Positions 63,421 through 64,000 of a DNA stretch of 64,000 nt are shown here, one piece after another. A model generated the notes under the pieces. The model did no database searches, had not been told where the DNA came from, and saw nothing but the letters and a program-made list of their open reading frames with translations. The position numbers were made by a program, and so were the translations under genes. Origin of the DNA: CAZBWP01 sp964630265. Lineage in GTDB: Bacteria; Pseudomonadota; Alphaproteobacteria; Rhodospirillales; Defluviicoccaceae. The number at the start of each line of letters is the position of its first letter. Within the stretch, counting starts at the first letter, position 1. Location: the NCBI GenBank assembly GCA_964630265.1, contig CAZVRW010000010.1, forward strand, positions 7,899 through 71,898, given 5' to 3'.

Positions 63421-63479
63421 GGCACTGGCGTTGGCGCCCGCGGCGGTCACGCCGGCACTGGCCTTGGCACCGGCGGCGG

Positions 63480-63486
<7 letters not shown>
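63421..63486. repeat. 33-bp duplication at the acnA 3' end
   Basis: Two adjacent 33-base copies (63421-63453 and 63454-63486) differ at three positions. The second copy contains the aconitase stop, read on the minus strand as GGCGTGACCGCC. The downstream copy is a non-coding echo. Confidence 0.8.

Positions 63487-64000
<514 letters not shown>

Overview
The window is a very GC-rich piece of an alphaproteobacterial chromosome, most likely from the Rhodospirillales or a near relative. The evidence is gene order typical of that class: recG divergent from sdhE and mfd; glnB-glnA; rplM-rpsI followed by argC; and a DUF2849-cysI-DUF934-cysH sulfur operon. A run of exactly 100 N at 39524-39623 shows this is a draft scaffold. 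No rRNA, tRNA, prophage, transposase or CRISPR array was recognised.

Layout. (1) 1-9369: a cobalamin scavenging locus. A partial cbiZ and a signal-less BtuF-like gene precede a cobalamin riboswitch, then a BtuB-type receptor, BtuF, BtuC, BtuD and a dedicated ExbB-ExbD-ExbD-TonB motor, with most stops and starts overlapping. (2) 9366-20525: a lipoprotein, mfd, sdhE, recG, a C45-type Ntn hydrolase, a glycerophosphodiesterase and a tandem universal stress protein. (3) 19542-26900: a secreted PHB-depolymerase-like gene whose stop is missing, an oligopeptide-type ABC cluster without ATPase genes, and two EF-hand genes. (4) 27096-35159: an OmpR/EnvZ-type two-component system, rhomboid protease, ArfB, acetoacetyl-CoA synthetase, an orphan TRAP binding protein, a CBS protein and a YhhQ-type transporter. 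(5) 35530-39440: assimilatory sulfite/APS reduction and a third EF-hand protein, followed by a hairpin repeat array interrupted by the gap. (6) 39671-51164: glnA and glnB with a good sigma-54 promoter, an aminotransferase, parE, a GT39-like glycosyltransferase, a DUF2092 pair bracketed by two copies of a palindromic repeat, argC, rpsI, rplM and a bacteriohemerythrin. (7) 51171-62446: an RND efflux pair, then an unusual membrane locus: EcsC-family gene, an SCP2/HMA-like/P-type ATPase fusion of 1219 aa, a divergent MetK paralogue, an HMA-like protein and a DUF5132-like protein. (8) 62628-64000: a DUF1223 protein and the 3' end of aconitase.

The most interesting candidate for something undescribed is region 7. 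An SCP2 lipid-binding-like domain is fused to an HMA-like domain and a calcium-type P-ATPase. The fusion is translationally coupled (ATGA) to an AdoMet synthetase paralogue that has lost several conserved active-site signatures, and small membrane/HMA-like partners lie next to it. Other points worth checking are the stop-less PHB depolymerase ORF running antisense through a stress-protein gene, a secreted EF-hand protein with a degenerate receiver domain, and several families of palindromic or hairpin repeats.
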